From NCBI GenBank assembly GCA_016763215.1, contig JAESUF010000271.1:1-5346 (forward strand): a stretch of 5,346 nt of DNA, given 5' to 3'. The translations under genes and the position numbers were made by a program. Shown here piece by piece: positions 5,206-5,346 of this stretch (positions are counted from its first letter, which is position 1; every line of letters begins with the position of its first letter). This DNA is from Flavobacteriaceae bacterium (GTDB lineage Bacteria; Bacteroidota; Bacteroidia; Flavobacteriales; Flavobacteriaceae). The notes under the pieces were generated by a model, which worked only from the letters and a program-made list of their open reading frames with translations, was not told where the DNA came from and made no database searches.

Positions 5206-5346
5206 ATGAAGTTAGATGAAGCAAAAATAAAATACATTCATACCTGGGGTAGTTTAGCAACCAGTTGGGGAGTTAATAAAACAATGGCACAAGTTCATGC
5301 CTTATTATTAGTTTCTATAAAACCTCTTTCTGCAGAAGATATTATG
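5206..5346 (+). CDS. GbsR/MarR-family transcriptional regulator, N-terminal part (runs off the right edge)
   Basis: The first 47 codons are present and the frame is open at the right edge. The segment YIHTWGSLATSWGVNKTMAQ (10-29), followed by VHALLLVSIKPLSAEDIM, matches the N-terminus of the GbsR group (COG1510) of MarR-like winged-helix regulators. It comprises the opening helix, the TMAQVHALL helix, and the start of the helix-turn-helix at PLSAEDIM. In flavobacteria I associate this group with control of nearby membrane or compatible-solute functions, but the target here is outside the window. An in-frame TGA lies two codons upstream and the next Met is residue 27, so ATG 5206 is the only sensible start. 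The gene is divergent from the hydrolase-TPR gene, and a palindrome overlaps its promoter. Confidence 0.9.
   Translation, partial: MKLDEAKIKYIHTWGSLATSWGVNKTMAQVHALLLVSIKPLSAEDIM

Noticed and set aside
1..5346. CRISPR array, tRNA or rRNA genes, transposase genes
   Set aside because: I saw no regularly spaced direct repeats, no tRNA cloverleaf or rRNA-like sequence, and no transposase or integrase motifs on either strand.

Overview
The window looks like chromosomal DNA of a marine-type member of the Flavobacteriaceae (Bacteroidota). The DNA is very AT-rich. Signal peptides end in the flavobacterial style (Phe-Gly before Gln, or Asn-Cys followed by Asn-Glu-Lys). Shine-Dalgarno sequences are absent. 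The rightmost gene has a near-perfect Bacteroidota promoter (TTG, 19 bases, TATCTTTG). Several proteins belong to families I associate with flavobacteria. The species cannot be named.

Layout, right to left, because all genes but one are on the minus strand. At the right edge a GbsR/MarR-type regulator starts on the plus strand (5206 to edge), behind an 18-bp perfect palindrome that overlaps its promoter. Divergent from it is a secreted alpha/beta-hydrolase with a TPR-like C-terminal half (3680-5068). Next comes a compact three-gene cluster: a DUF3703 protein (3273-3614), a 34-residue peptide with 11 cysteines that looks like a metallothionein (3113-3217), and a SigZ-type ECF sigma factor with a cysteine-bearing tail (2479-3018). 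A palindromic REP-like element (3037-3106) lies between the peptide and the sigma gene. Last is a two-gene operon: a membrane-anchored HTH regulator with an extracytoplasmic NTF2/SnoaL-like domain (1618-2298), followed 8 bases later by a lipoprotein esterase (122-1609). At the left edge, bases 1-34 repeat part of the C-terminal coding region of the sigma gene, probably the remnant or tail of a second sigZ-like gene.

The centre of interest is the DUF3703 / Cys-rich peptide / SigZ cluster. The DUF3703 gene and the peptide gene each have the same upstream motif, CATCTTTT, 13 bases, GTCTA, with identical spacing. GTCTA resembles ECF-type -10 elements. The simplest model is that the sigma factor senses a metal or thiol-reactive signal through its own C-terminal Cys-Cys and Cys-x-x-Cys tail, since no anti-sigma gene is adjacent. 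It would then switch on DUF3703, the metal-binding peptide and, by read-through past the hairpin, itself. This is an inference from sequence pattern and neighbourhood. The assigned families and the repeated motif are directly visible; the regulatory wiring and the metal are not.

No stretch over 300 bases lacks a gene. The largest gap (2299-2478) must hold the promoter of the HTH-esterase operon, but I see no convincing consensus there.
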